55,515 bases of DNA, taken from an uncultured Desulfovibrio sp. GTDB lineage: Bacteria > Desulfobacterota > Desulfovibrionia > Desulfovibrionales > Desulfovibrionaceae. The stretch lies in NCBI GenBank assembly GCA_944327285.1, contig CALVHG010000010.1:1-55515 (forward strand), given 5' to 3'. Made by a program: the position numbers and the translations under genes. The notes beneath the pieces are model-generated. The model did not search any database, was not told where the DNA came from, and worked only from the letters and a program-made list of their open reading frames with translations. Each line of letters opens with the position of its first letter. The first letter of the stretch is position 1. Below are positions 1 through 8,059 of this stretch, piece after piece.

Positions 1-589
1 CCGACGCCTGCTGGAAAGCGGCGATAATCGGGCGGCGCATTTGCTGTTCTGCCTTACGGGACGCCCGGATCATGACGACAGCCTGCCCCCTGTGGCCCTG
101 ACGGAGCTGTTCGTCTGCCGCAACCGTTCGGCCCTGCGTCTGCAACGCTCCCTGGGCTACCTGCTGCAGCGCCGCGACGTGCGCGTAGAAGAATGCGTGG
201 AGCGGCGCGTTGCCATTGCGCCCGCGCAGCGCTGCCGCCTTGGCGCAGCCAACGCCGCGCTGGGCGAGGACGCCGTTCTTGGCAGCGAAGTTCGCGACAG
301 CACGGGCCGTTTCCGCATTCATCTGGACGCCGTGCATCCCGACGATATTGTGGATTTTCTGCATGACGGCGCATGGTATGTGCGCATTCGCGCCCACGTG
401 CGGGAATTTGTCCAGCACTCGCTGGAATTTGATCTTGTGCTCCATCCGACGAGCGCTCCGGCGCGCCCCACGGCTCTGGGGCTGAACAGCCGCCCCGGCT
501 TCTTCCTCGGCAGCACGGCAAAACGCGCGGACGTCGTCATACACTGGCGGGCGACGGAAGAAAGCCCCCTGAGCGCTCGCAATAGCTGA
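1..589 (+). CDS. tssG: TssG, T6SS baseplate wedge protein (5' truncated by window edge)
   Basis: The frame is open from the first bases and ends at a TGA at 587-589, giving about 195 C-terminal residues. TssG (ImpH/VasB) is a cytoplasmic baseplate wedge subunit that works with TssE, TssF and TssK around the VgrG spike. The visible part carries the usual C-terminal pattern of the family: a block with LGAANAALGEDAVLG, then a D-x-x-x-x-F-R-I-H-L strand, then a segment ending in LEFDLVL and a final L-G-L-N-S-R stretch. It is the first gene of a T6SS run on the same strand; tssF would be expected just upstream, outside the window. The next gene starts 88 bases later. Identification rests on remembered family patterns and the T6SS context. 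Confidence 0.85.
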   Translation, partial: RRLLESGDNRAAHLLFCLTGRPDHDDSLPPVALTELFVCRNRSALRLQRSLGYLLQRRDVRVEECVERRVAIAPAQRCRLGAANAALGEDAVLGSEVRDSTGRFRIHLDAVHPDDIVDFLHDGAWYVRIRAHVREFVQHSLEFDLVLHPTSAPARPTALGLNSRPGFFLGSTAKRADVVIHWRATEESPLSARNS

Positions 590-677
590 AAACAGCTCCG
601 GCAAACGCGGCAACGCCTTTTCCCTGCGGGAAGGACGCGCTCCGTCCGTTCCCGAAAAACTCTCACGCGAGGCCCTG

Positions 678-2126
678 ATGCTCCATCACATCGGCATTTT
701 TCCTTCTCATGCAGGACGTTTCGTGCCGGATTTCAGGGAACTTTTTTCCAAAAGGAAGGGCTTTTCGCAGGAAACAGCATCCATCGATCCGAAAGCCGTC
801 GTCCCGGAATCCCTGCGGCAGGAGCTTGTCGCGCTCACAGCCGACCGCTGTCGCCTCTCTCTGGCGGAAGCGGAAAAGGCCTGGAACACCCGCACAGCAA
901 CGCTGTCCTGGACAGGCGAGGTGCGCTGGCTGCACTGCCGCCTGGCATATCAGACGGCAATGGCGCTTCTGCCCGACCTCCTGAGTCTGGTCTGGAAACG
1001 CGGCTTTCTCCCGGCGTACTGGAACGCCTCCATGAACGCGCCTCAGCTATGGCCCGCGCCGCACGACAGCGCTTCGGGGCCCCAGCGCCTGCGCGACCGC
1101 AGCCGATCCCTGCGCGAAGCCCTGCTGGCGCAACTGCCGTCCTGCCGTCATATCCGCACAGTGGAAGACAACGGCCGCGACACGCGCGGCTATGTAATCG
1201 TGCTGCAACGCCGCCGCACCGCTCCCTCTCCGTCGCTTGCGGATCAGGTGCTGCGCGTGCGGGACATTCTCGCCTCGTCGCTTGCGGAAGGCGAACGCCT
1301 GAACTGCCGTCATCGCGCCTTCTGGGTCGAATCTCCCGGCTGCACGATTTCCTTCACCATAGAAGCCTACAACAAGCACCCCACGCTTTCCGCGCATATG
1401 GATGGCGAAGAGGACTTTCCGGGAAGATACCGGAACGGCGAGAACCCCGTCATCGAACCTCTGGGCCGCATGTCCGCGTCCCTTGCCTTCCGGCAGCTGC
1501 GGGAACTTGCAGACGGACGGGACTACCGTCAGACCGCCATCTGGCGACGCATGCGTCTATGGAACATGCGCCGGCGCTACCCCAATCCCGCGGATCGTCT
1601 TGTCGCCAGCGTCAAACTGGAGAAACGTCTGCGGCGCATCAATCTCTATATCGGCTATGACGCGCCGAAATACACGAGAGGAAGCTCCCTCGAATTGCAG
1701 ACCGTGTACTCCATCACACCTTCCGAATACGACCAGACTGAGGCGGATTGTCTCTATATCGGAGAAGATGAGTTCAGTTTCATCGCGCCGTGCATCTACC
1801 CCCATGTCGGAGAAGATTTCTACTATTACAGTCTGCTGAATATCTTTGGCTATCCCACCTGGAAAAAAATCGTGCAATCTCTGCGACGCATTGCCGCAAT
1901 CACCCTGCATGCCCCCTTTTCCCCGGAATGGAAGGAGCACTACAGAGGGTGCTACGAATACCTCCTTGAGAAGGATACTTTCTCCCTCACGGATGAGGAA
2001 CGGGAACGGCTGTACTACAAGCATCGCCACAGGCTTTACGACTTTTATCAATTCATTATCGAATGGCTGGAAGCGCACGATCTAAACGATACAGGTCATG
2101 CCGCCATCAACATTAGCGGCATGTAA
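678..2126 (+). CDS. Unrecognised 482-aa protein inside the T6SS locus
   Basis: I do not recognise this family. The ATG at 678 has a GAGG five bases upstream, and the codon use matches its T6SS neighbours. The product is soluble-looking, Arg- and Tyr-rich, with no signal peptide and no clear membrane segment. The middle (about residues 160-330) looks like alternating beta strands and the C-terminal third is rich in aromatic residues (several Y-Y and F-Y pairs) and ends in a charged helical stretch. It lies between tssG and a DUF2169-pentapeptide protein, 64 bases before the start of the latter. Position suggests a baseplate accessory, an effector or an adaptor, but nothing in the sequence decides this. 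Its length and lack of transmembrane segments argue against a membrane-complex role. Confidence 0.75.
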   Translation: MLHHIGIFPSHAGRFVPDFRELFSKRKGFSQETASIDPKAVVPESLRQELVALTADRCRLSLAEAEKAWNTRTATLSWTGEVRWLHCRLAYQTAMALLPDLLSLVWKRGFLPAYWNASMNAPQLWPAPHDSASGPQRLRDRSRSLREALLAQLPSCRHIRTVEDNGRDTRGYVIVLQRRRTAPSPSLADQVLRVRDILASSLAEGERLNCRHRAFWVESPGCTISFTIEAYNKHPTLSAHMDGEEDFPGRYRNGENPVIEPLGRMSASLAFRQLRELADGRDYRQTAIWRRMRLWNMRRRYPNPADRLVASVKLEKRLRRINLYIGYDAPKYTRGSSLELQTVYSITPSEYDQTEADCLYIGEDEFSFIAPCIYPHVGEDFYYYSLLNIFGYPTWKKIVQSLRRIAAITLHAPFSPEWKEHYRGCYEYLLEKDTFSLTDEERERLYYKHRHRLYDFYQFIIEWLEAHDLNDTGHAAINISGM

Positions 2127-2190
2127 CAGACGAAAGCACTCCGTAACGGAACATATGCCTCGCGCCCTCTTGCGCCCCGGAGAGAACGAC

Positions 2191-5070
2191 ATGGATATAC
2201 AAAAACCGGACACCCTGTTCTGCGCCACGCAGCCGCTGGACTGGCGCGGCGCGCCGCATCATGCCTTCAGCGTGCTTCTGGGGCTCGACATGCGCACGGG
2301 CGGCGTGCTGGCCGCCGACGCGGCGCTGACCGCCGCCATGCAGGCTCTGCCTTCGGGCTGCCGTCTTGATGTCGGCATTCCCAAGCAGGAAGCGGAATGG
2401 CTGCTGGCAGGCGTCGTCACGCCCCGCGCGCGGGAAGGCGCCGTTGTCGAAATCCGCGTGGGGCGGAGTCGACGCCGCTTTCTGGTCGCGGCTTCGCCCG
2501 ACGGGGCGCCGGTGCCGCTGATCTGGGAAAAGACCGCCTTCGATAGCGAAAGCAATCCGCTGGGCAGCAAAAGCCCGCAGATTTCGGACCCCGCGCTGCC
2601 CCACGGCGCGCCCGCCTGTCCTCTGCCTCTCGGCGCATGGCCCTGCCGCATGAAAAACATGGGCACCTACGACGCCCGCTGGCTCAAGACCCGCTGGCCC
2701 GGCCTGCCCGACGACGCGGACTGGCGTTTCTTTAACGAGGCGCAGCCGCAGCAGCGCCTGCCCGACGGGCTGCGCGGCGACGAAGAAATCATTCTTGCGG
2801 GCTTTTTTGAAGACGTGCCCGAACGGCGTTTTCGTCTTCCCGGCGCGCGCCTGCGCTTTGAAATCCTGCGCCGCGCAGACAACGTCTGGAAGGAGCACGC
2901 CGCCCGCGCGGATACGCTCTGGCTCTTTCCGGGACAACACACGGCCCTGCTCTACTGGCATGCCCTTGTTCCCTGCGCCGACGAGGCCGCTTCCGATATT
3001 GCCGTCGCGCGCTTCCATCTTTCGCCGGACACGCTGGAAAACGTGCCGCCGCCCGCGCCTCCGCAAGCGCCCTCCGCCGATGTTGCCGACGCGGCAGAAC
3101 AGACGGCGGCCGCCGTTTCTCACAATATAGACGCGGCAACGGCCGCGACCGCCGCAGGCATGGCCGCAGCCGCCGCTGCCGCAACGGTCGCCGCGGCTTC
3201 GGGAGCGCAGGGCTCGAAACAGTCCGCAGCGTCTGCCGACACGCCGTCTTCCCCCGCTTCAGGAGCGGCGTCTTCCGCCAGTTCCCCGACTCCGACCTCC
3301 GCGGCCTCCGAGACGCCGACCTTTTCTCCGGCCGCCTTTTCCGCAGCCCTGCGGGAAGGACTGGCGGAGGAGCTGCCCGGAATCAACGCCGCGCTGGCGG
3401 ATGCCGGTCTGCCGCCGCTTTCTCCGGAACAAATAGCGGAAACCCACCGGCACATCGACGCCCTGAGCGCCACGCTGGCCAAAATGGACGCCGCGCCGCC
3501 GCCCCCGTCGCTGGAAGAACAGCTGCGCCAGGCCGGAATCCCGGAAGAGCGCATTGCCGCCGTCAACGCCGCGCTGGATCTGGAGCTGCCCGATCCTTTG
3601 CAGCATACCGACAGCGCCTCCTGGCAGGCCGCGAGCGACGCCTTCCTCGCCCGTTTCTCCGCGCTGCTCCAGCCTGACGAGAATCTCCGGGCGTCCATGT
3701 CCCAGATGCTGCAACTGCTGGGACCGGACGGCGAAAAACAACTCAAGGCGCTGGCGGGGGACATGCCCGATTCGCCGCAGGCGCTTCTGCAAAAGGCAGG
3801 CATGCGTCCCGACAATGCCGAACGCCTGCTGACCATGCTGGAACAGGCCCCCGACAATCCCGACGAGCTTGACGCCTATGCCGGCGAACTGGAACTAGCC
3901 GCGGGCTTTCCTCCCGGTTCCATTTCCGAGCATCTGCGACGCTATCGGGACGCCCTGCGCGGACTGGAAGGCCAACGTCCCGCCGCGCCGGAGTCTCCCA
4001 GCCTGAATGCCCCGGATAAGAGCGGCGCAACGTCCGCATCCGAATCCGACACGGCTCCCGCCGCGGCGACGTCGGCAAAACAGGCCCCGCATGCGGCCGC
4101 CCGGAACGAAGACAGCGTCTCCGAAGCGGAAACCGCCACCGAGGACACCGCAACGACAGACAGCGCCGCGCCGCCGTCGCGCGCCGCCGTTATGGCCCTG
4201 CTTGCCTCCGGCGCATCGCTGGCGGGGGCGGTTCTGGCAGGAGCGGATCTTTCCGGGCTGCGCTTCGATCGACAGAATCTTACGGGAGCGGATCTTTCAG
4301 GGGCCAATCTGCGAGGAGCCTCCTTTGTGGACGCGAATCTTTCCGAAGCCAGTCTGCAGGAAGCCGACGCCGCCGACGCCGTCTTTCTTCGCGCCCGTCT
4401 GGACAAAGCCCGGCTCCGGCAGTTCCACGCCGCGGATGCGGACTTTACCGGCGCAAGCCTTGCCGGAACCGACGCCCAGGGAGCCGACTTCTCCGGCGCG
4501 AGCTTTCAGGAGAGCCGCGCCGCCGATCTGCGCGCCTCTGACGCCGTGTTTGCCAATGCCCGTCTGCGCAACGCCGACTTCTCCGGCTCTGATCTCTCCG
4601 GCGCCCGGCTGACCGGCGCGGACATGCACGCCCTGAAGCTCGACAAGGCGCGTCTGTCCGGGGCCAACCTTGCCGACGCCTCCCTGAGCAACGGCACCCA
4701 GGCCCCCGCAGCCGACTTCTCCGGCGCGACCCTTACGGGAAGCGTCTGGTCCGGCGTCGCCGCGCCGCAGGCTGTCTTTCAACGCGCGTCGGCCGACAAC
4801 GGCAGTTTCATTGACTGTGACTTTACCGGCGCGAGCTGGGATGCCGTGCGCGCGCGGCATGCCGACTTCACGCGCTGCTCCCTGCGCGGGGCGAGCCTGC
4901 AACGCGCCGATCTTTTTGAAGCCTCGCTGCGCGAAGCCCGCCTGCACGCCGCGGACGTCCGCAACGCCAATCTCTACGGCGCGGATCTCTACCGCCTCGG
5001 CACGGACGACGCCACCCGCCTTGACGGCGCGCAGATCGCCCGTACCATCCTCGCCGCCAGAGGGAAATAG
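2191..5070 (+). CDS. DUF2169 domain - pentapeptide repeat fusion, T6SS tip accessory
   Basis: This 959-aa protein has three parts. Residues 1 to about 290 match the DUF2169 pattern, with a hallmark strand near residue 60 (GIPKQEAEWLLAGVVTP). Residues about 300-660 are low complexity and Ala/Ser/Pro-rich with helical stretches, probably a flexible linker. From about residue 668 to 950 the chain is made of pentapeptide repeats of the A(D/N)LxG type, which fold as a right-handed quadrilateral beta helix. DUF2169 proteins are known from T6SS loci as adaptors near PAAR-like proteins and effectors. The start at 2191 is chosen because GGAGAG lies six bases upstream and the family fold begins there; upstream in-frame ATGs at 2098 and 2155 lack this. 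It is followed by a second pentapeptide protein, DUF3540 and PAAR-like genes, a typical tip-loading module. Confidence 0.85.
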   Translation: MDIQKPDTLFCATQPLDWRGAPHHAFSVLLGLDMRTGGVLAADAALTAAMQALPSGCRLDVGIPKQEAEWLLAGVVTPRAREGAVVEIRVGRSRRRFLVAASPDGAPVPLIWEKTAFDSESNPLGSKSPQISDPALPHGAPACPLPLGAWPCRMKNMGTYDARWLKTRWPGLPDDADWRFFNEAQPQQRLPDGLRGDEEIILAGFFEDVPERRFRLPGARLRFEILRRADNVWKEHAARADTLWLFPGQHTALLYWHALVPCADEAASDIAVARFHLSPDTLENVPPPAPPQAPSADVADAAEQTAAAVSHNIDAATAATAAGMAAAAAAATVAAASGAQGSKQSAASADTPSSPASGAASSASSPTPTSAASETPTFSPAAFSAALREGLAEELPGINAALADAGLPPLSPEQIAETHRHIDALSATLAKMDAAPPPPSLEEQLRQAGIPEERIAAVNAALDLELPDPLQHTDSASWQAASDAFLARFSALLQPDENLRASMSQMLQLLGPDGEKQLKALAGDMPDSPQALLQKAGMRPDNAERLLTMLEQAPDNPDELDAYAGELELAAGFPPGSISEHLRRYRDALRGLEGQRPAAPESPSLNAPDKSGATSASESDTAPAAATSAKQAPHAAARNEDSVSEAETATEDTATTDSAAPPSRAAVMALLASGASLAGAVLAGADLSGLRFDRQNLTGADLSGANLRGASFVDANLSEASLQEADAADAVFLRARLDKARLRQFHAADADFTGASLAGTDAQGADFSGASFQESRAADLRASDAVFANARLRNADFSGSDLSGARLTGADMHALKLDKARLSGANLADASLSNGTQAPAADFSGATLTGSVWSGVAAPQAVFQRASADNGSFIDCDFTGASWDAVRARHADFTRCSLRGASLQRADLFEASLREARLHAADVRNANLYGADLYRLGTDDATRLDGAQIARTILAARGK

Positions 5071-5095
5071 CTCAGGACTCTTTACGTTTTTTGTC

Positions 5096-5189
5096 TTGAG
5101 GGGGAAGGAACCCCTTTTGCTTGCGGCAAAAAGGGCCCCAGCCTTTCCGCAGCAAAGCGAGGAAAGGCGTTCCCGTAGTTCCCCCTCAA
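5096..5189. repeat. Structured palindromic element with nested hairpins
   Basis: An outer pair of perfect 11-bp arms (TTGAGGGGGAA at 5096-5106 and its complement at 5179-5189) encloses two smaller hairpins: one at about 5112-5135 built on CCCTTTT/AAAAAGGG, and one with perfect 8-bp arms GCCTTTCC (5141-5148) and GGAAAGGC (5161-5168). The layout resembles a folded four-way junction. It lies 25 bases after the stop of the DUF2169-pentapeptide gene and could end transcription or be a small dispersed repeat; only one copy is seen here. Confidence 0.6.
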
Positions 5190-5247
5190 ACTCCCCCATC
5201 CTCCCCAAAACCCGCGCACCGTGTCTTACGAGCAAAGAGGGATATTT

Positions 5248-5395
5248 TAGAACGTTTCAACTTTGAAAAAGGTGAAGCGCGAGGCGGCGGCACAGCGCCG
5301 CCCGGCCAAAAGTGAGCGGAAAAACAGCGCTTTTTCCGCGAAACGACAGGCTGTATGGTTTGAAACGCGCAGCGTTTCAAACTGAAAATGCTCTA
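5248..5395 (+). repeat. 148-bp palindromic dispersed repeat, copy A
   Basis: This is the first of three near-identical 148-bp units in the T6SS locus. It starts TAGAAC (TAGAGC in other copies) and ends GCTCTA, giving imperfect terminal inverted repeats bounded by TA. Inside are three hairpins: GGCGGC/GCCGCC, GCGGAAAAA/TTTTTCCGC, and GTTTGAAACGC/GCGTTTCAAAC with a 3-base loop. No coding frame is convincing. It fills most of the 337-bp gap before the next pentapeptide gene, whose AAAGGA ribosome site touches its right end. The structure fits a MITE or a BIME-like element. Confidence 0.85.
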
Positions 5396-5407
5396 AAGGA
5401 AAACAGC

Positions 5408-6298
5408 ATGAACAACTTTACGGATGCCGTCATAGAGAACCGGGACTGGAGCGGCGCGGATCTGGCCAATGCGGACTTTACCCGCGCCCGCCTGCGCGGC
5501 TGCCGCTTTGACGGCGCGAATCTCGCGGATGCGGTCTTTGACGACGCCCGGCTTGAGGACTGCTCCTTCTGCGACGCCCAGTTGCGAGCCGCCTCCTTTT
5601 CCCGAACTGCCTTCCGGGGCGCCCGGCTGGACAGGGCCGTGCTGGAACGAGCCTTTTTGCTGGAATGCAGCCTTGAAGACGTGCGCTGGCCCGGCGTAAA
5701 CCTGTCCAGGGCAACCCTGCGCCGCCTTGCCCGGTTGCCCGCGCTGGAAAACGCCACGGCGGAGATGCTTCACTGCCTTGACTGCGATCTCTCCGCCTTG
5801 CGCTTCCTGCGTGTCACGGCTATACTTTTGACGCTTCAAGGCTGCGCCTGCCGGGGATTTGAAGCCGAAGACTGCGATCTTACCCAGCTTATCGCCATGC
5901 ATACCGATCTGAGCGGCGCGCGCTTTACGCGCTGCCGGCTGGACAGGGCAGGACTCATGGGCAGCAATCTTTCGGGCAGTATTCTTCGGGACTGCTCCCT
6001 GACGCAGGCCCATCTTGCGGACGCCTCTCTGCGGGCCGTCCAGTGGCAGGGCGTCGCCGCCGAGCAGGCCGTTCTCGCCGGAGCGGATCTTGAAGGCGCG
6101 CGCATGCCCGGCGTCAATCTGCGTATGGCCGATCTGTCTCATGTTCAGGCGCGTAACGCCGACCTTCATGACGCCGATCTGCGCGTCGCCGATCTTCACG
6201 CCGCCCGGCTGGACGGTTGCGCCTTGAGCGGCGCACGCATGGAGGGCGCGCGTCCCACAGACCCGGAACGCCTCCGGGCGGAACAATTTGCACTTTAG
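5408..6298 (+). CDS. Pentapeptide repeat protein of the T6SS locus
   Basis: The 296-aa product consists almost entirely of pentapeptide repeats (A-D/N-L-x-x style units such as ADLANADFTRARL near the start and ADLHDADLRVADL near the end), predicting one long right-handed quadrilateral beta helix. A less regular stretch at about residues 100-160 (L/C-rich) may be a break in the helix. The ATG at 5408 is preceded by AAAGGA at 5395-5400. It is a shorter relative of the repeat half of the previous gene and probably works with it, DUF3540 and the PAAR-like protein; an enzymatic role is not indicated. Its TAG stop at 6296-6298 is also the first three bases of repeat copy B. Confidence 0.85.
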   Translation: MNNFTDAVIENRDWSGADLANADFTRARLRGCRFDGANLADAVFDDARLEDCSFCDAQLRAASFSRTAFRGARLDRAVLERAFLLECSLEDVRWPGVNLSRATLRRLARLPALENATAEMLHCLDCDLSALRFLRVTAILLTLQGCACRGFEAEDCDLTQLIAMHTDLSGARFTRCRLDRAGLMGSNLSGSILRDCSLTQAHLADASLRAVQWQGVAAEQAVLAGADLEGARMPGVNLRMADLSHVQARNADLHDADLRVADLHAARLDGCALSGARMEGARPTDPERLRAEQFAL

Positions 6299-6443
6299 AG
6301 CGTTTCACCGTTGAAGAAGGTAAAACGCAAAGCGGCGGCACAGCGCCGCCCGGCCCAAAGTGAGCGGAAAAACCGCGTTTTTTCCGCGAAACGACAGGCC
6401 GTATGGTTTGAAACGCGCAGCGTTTCAAACTGAAAATGCTCTA
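6296..6443 (+). repeat. 148-bp palindromic dispersed repeat, copy B
   Basis: Same length and internal hairpins as copies A and D. It starts TAGAGC, whose TAG is the stop codon of the pentapeptide gene, and ends GCTCTA at 6438-6443, just before the ACGGAG ribosome site of the DUF3540 gene. It therefore fills the whole intergenic space. Differences from copy A are scattered single bases, so the copies are fairly recent relatives. Confidence 0.88.
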
Positions 6444-6459
6444 ACGGAGAAGCACAAGC

Positions 6460-7053
6460 ATGGAAGCTCTTGCACAGGCATATAACGGCAGCGGCCTGAC
6501 CTCCGGAATCGTCCGGGCCCGCGACGGCGACGCGCTGCTGACAGCCGGTCCCTTCGGACTTGTGCGCGCTCGTCGGGCCGAAAGCTGTTTGCTGCAGCCG
6601 GAACCGGGGGACACGGTGCTGCTGGCGCTGCTGGACGACGGCAACGCCTGGGCTATCAGCGTGTTGCAGCGGGCCGACACGCACGCCCGCGGCGAGGTCC
6701 TTCTCCCCGCGCGGACGCGCCTGCGGGCTAGAGAACTGAGCCTCAACGCCGACGATCTGCAATTGTCCGGCCGTACTGTCGGCCTGCGGGCAGGTTTGCT
6801 GACGCTGGGCGGACACATGCTCCTTCAGGGCTTTGCCGCGGTGCGGACCCTCTGCCGCGATTTGAAGGAACGGGCGCTGCGCCATTCCGGGCATTATGGC
6901 TCGCTGGACGAAAAGGTGGAGGATCTTGCGCATCGCGCCGCCGGGCGCGTCCGCAGCGAGGCGCGCACGTCTTACCGCCTGCGCGCCGAACATGCCGACA
7001 TCCGCGCCGCCGAACAAGTTGATATCGACGGACGACACATCAAGGTAGGCTAG
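6460..7053 (+). CDS. DUF3540 domain protein, T6SS accessory
   Basis: The 197-aa product matches my recollection of DUF3540 proteins, which sit next to DUF2169 and DUF4150 genes in T6SS loci. The N-terminal half is a small beta-rich domain (about residues 15-75, with a GDTVLLALLDDGNAWAISVL strand pair) that resembles an OB-like or gp5-like fold. The rest is a helical/beta tail rich in Arg and Ala. There is no signal peptide or membrane segment. GGAG lies about ten bases before the ATG. The gene is separated from the PAAR-like gene by only three bases, so the two are surely co-translated. A role in loading or capping the PAAR-like tip is inference from this constant neighbourhood. Confidence 0.75.
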   Translation: MEALAQAYNGSGLTSGIVRARDGDALLTAGPFGLVRARRAESCLLQPEPGDTVLLALLDDGNAWAISVLQRADTHARGEVLLPARTRLRARELSLNADDLQLSGRTVGLRAGLLTLGGHMLLQGFAAVRTLCRDLKERALRHSGHYGSLDEKVEDLAHRAAGRVRSEARTSYRLRAEHADIRAAEQVDIDGRHIKVG

Positions 7054-7056
7054 ACC

Positions 7057-7458
7057 ATGTTTGCCCTCACCCTCAAAGGCGGCACCTGCATGAGCACGCC
7101 GCCGGACGTCTGCCAGACGCCCGCTCCTCCCGGACCGCCCGTGCCGACGCCCTACGTCAACGTTTTTCAGTGCTCCATGGTCACGCCCAACACGGCGTGT
7201 TCCAAGGTCTTTATCGACGGCTCTCCGGCCCTGCACATCAAGTCCGCGACGGCGCTCTCCAACGGCGACGAGCCGGGCGTCAACGGCGGCACGGCTTCGG
7301 GCAAATTCATCGGCAAGGGCGAATTTACCAAGGGCTCGCAAAAGGTGTCGCTGGAAGGCAAGGCCGCCGTGTCCCAGGGGGCAAGCACCAAGCACAATCA
7401 GGGCAACACCACGGGCATGTGCTGCATGGCCGCCCAGGCGAAGGTGCAGATTGCCTAG
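7057..7458 (+). CDS. DUF4150 PAAR-like spike-tip protein
   Basis: This 133-aa protein fits the DUF4150 (PAAR-like) family: an early PDVCQTPAPPGPPVPTPY block, a central SNGDEPG motif, a K-V-S-L-E-G-K strand and a late HNQGNTTG block. PAAR-like proteins cap the VgrG spike and often carry or recruit effectors. This one has no C-terminal extension, so any effector must be a separate protein, consistent with the adaptor-like genes upstream. The ATG at 7057 follows the DUF3540 stop by three bases, with AAGGTAGG upstream; the alternative ATG at 7090 would cut into the conserved start. Its end overlaps the tssJ start by eight bases. Confidence 0.85.
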   Translation: MFALTLKGGTCMSTPPDVCQTPAPPGPPVPTPYVNVFQCSMVTPNTACSKVFIDGSPALHIKSATALSNGDEPGVNGGTASGKFIGKGEFTKGSQKVSLEGKAAVSQGASTKHNQGNTTGMCCMAAQAKVQIA

Positions 7459-8059
7459 CCGCCACCGCCATAGCGGACGCCGCCGTCCCGCGCTGATCGC
7501 AACGCTTGTCTGCGGCCTGCTGCTGACGGCCTGCGGCGGCGCGTCGCCCGATCCCGCGCAGCCGCTGCCCGCGGCGGTCGAAAATCCCGCCGACGTGGTC
7601 TGGAATCTGGAACCCGGCGGGCTGCGCTGCCGTCTGGAGGCATCCCCGGATCTCAATCGCGACAGAGACACGTCGCTGGGCCTGACGCTCTGTCTGTACC
7701 AGCTCAAGGACTACGCGGCCTTTGCGGCCAAAAGCGAGAGCCCCGAAGGTCTCGACGAACTGCTGCAATGCCGCCCCGATGCGGCGCAGGCCCAGAGCGC
7801 GCGCCTGTTCCAGCTCCAGCCCGGCGCGCAACAGGATGTGGTCATGGACCGCGCCGAACACGCCCGCTATCTCGGCGTCGTGGCCGGATATACCCATCTT
7901 ATTCCGGATCAGTGCGCCGCCGTCCTGCCCTTTCCCCTGCACGCGAGCACGGAAGGCGTCCTCTTTCGGACGACCCTGTACAATGCCGCCCCCGCGCAGG
8001 TGCTGATCCGCCTCGGAGAGAGTTCTCTCAGCGTCACAGGAGCCGAACGTGTACGATAA
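7451..8059 (+). CDS. tssJ: TssJ, T6SS outer-membrane lipoprotein
   Basis: TssJ anchors the T6SS membrane complex in the outer membrane and binds the periplasmic part of TssM. The 202-aa product has an Arg-rich start, a hydrophobic core (ALIATLVCGLLL) and a lipobox LTAC with the lipidated Cys near residue 28. The following domain of about 150 residues begins with a strand rich in charged and polar residues (DLNRDRDTSLGLTLCLYQLKD) that matches the usual TssJ transthyretin-like fold. The start is a TTG at 7451 with AAGGTG four bases upstream; no ATG or GTG gives a full signal peptide. It overlaps both the PAAR-like gene and tssK, indicating a single transcript. Confidence 0.88.
   Translation: MPSRHRHSGRRRPALIATLVCGLLLTACGGASPDPAQPLPAAVENPADVVWNLEPGGLRCRLEASPDLNRDRDTSLGLTLCLYQLKDYAAFAAKSESPEGLDELLQCRPDAAQAQSARLFQLQPGAQQDVVMDRAEHARYLGVVAGYTHLIPDQCAAVLPFPLHASTEGVLFRTTLYNAAPAQVLIRLGESSLSVTGAERVR

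Noticed and set aside
4297-5235. Open frame on the minus strand over the pentapeptide region
   Set aside because: It is the mirror image of the pentapeptide repeats, giving an artificial periodic Gly/Ala-rich protein.
5248-5395. CRISPR-like repeat array
   Set aside because: The repeats are 148-bp units far apart with no spacers of constant size and no cas genes.
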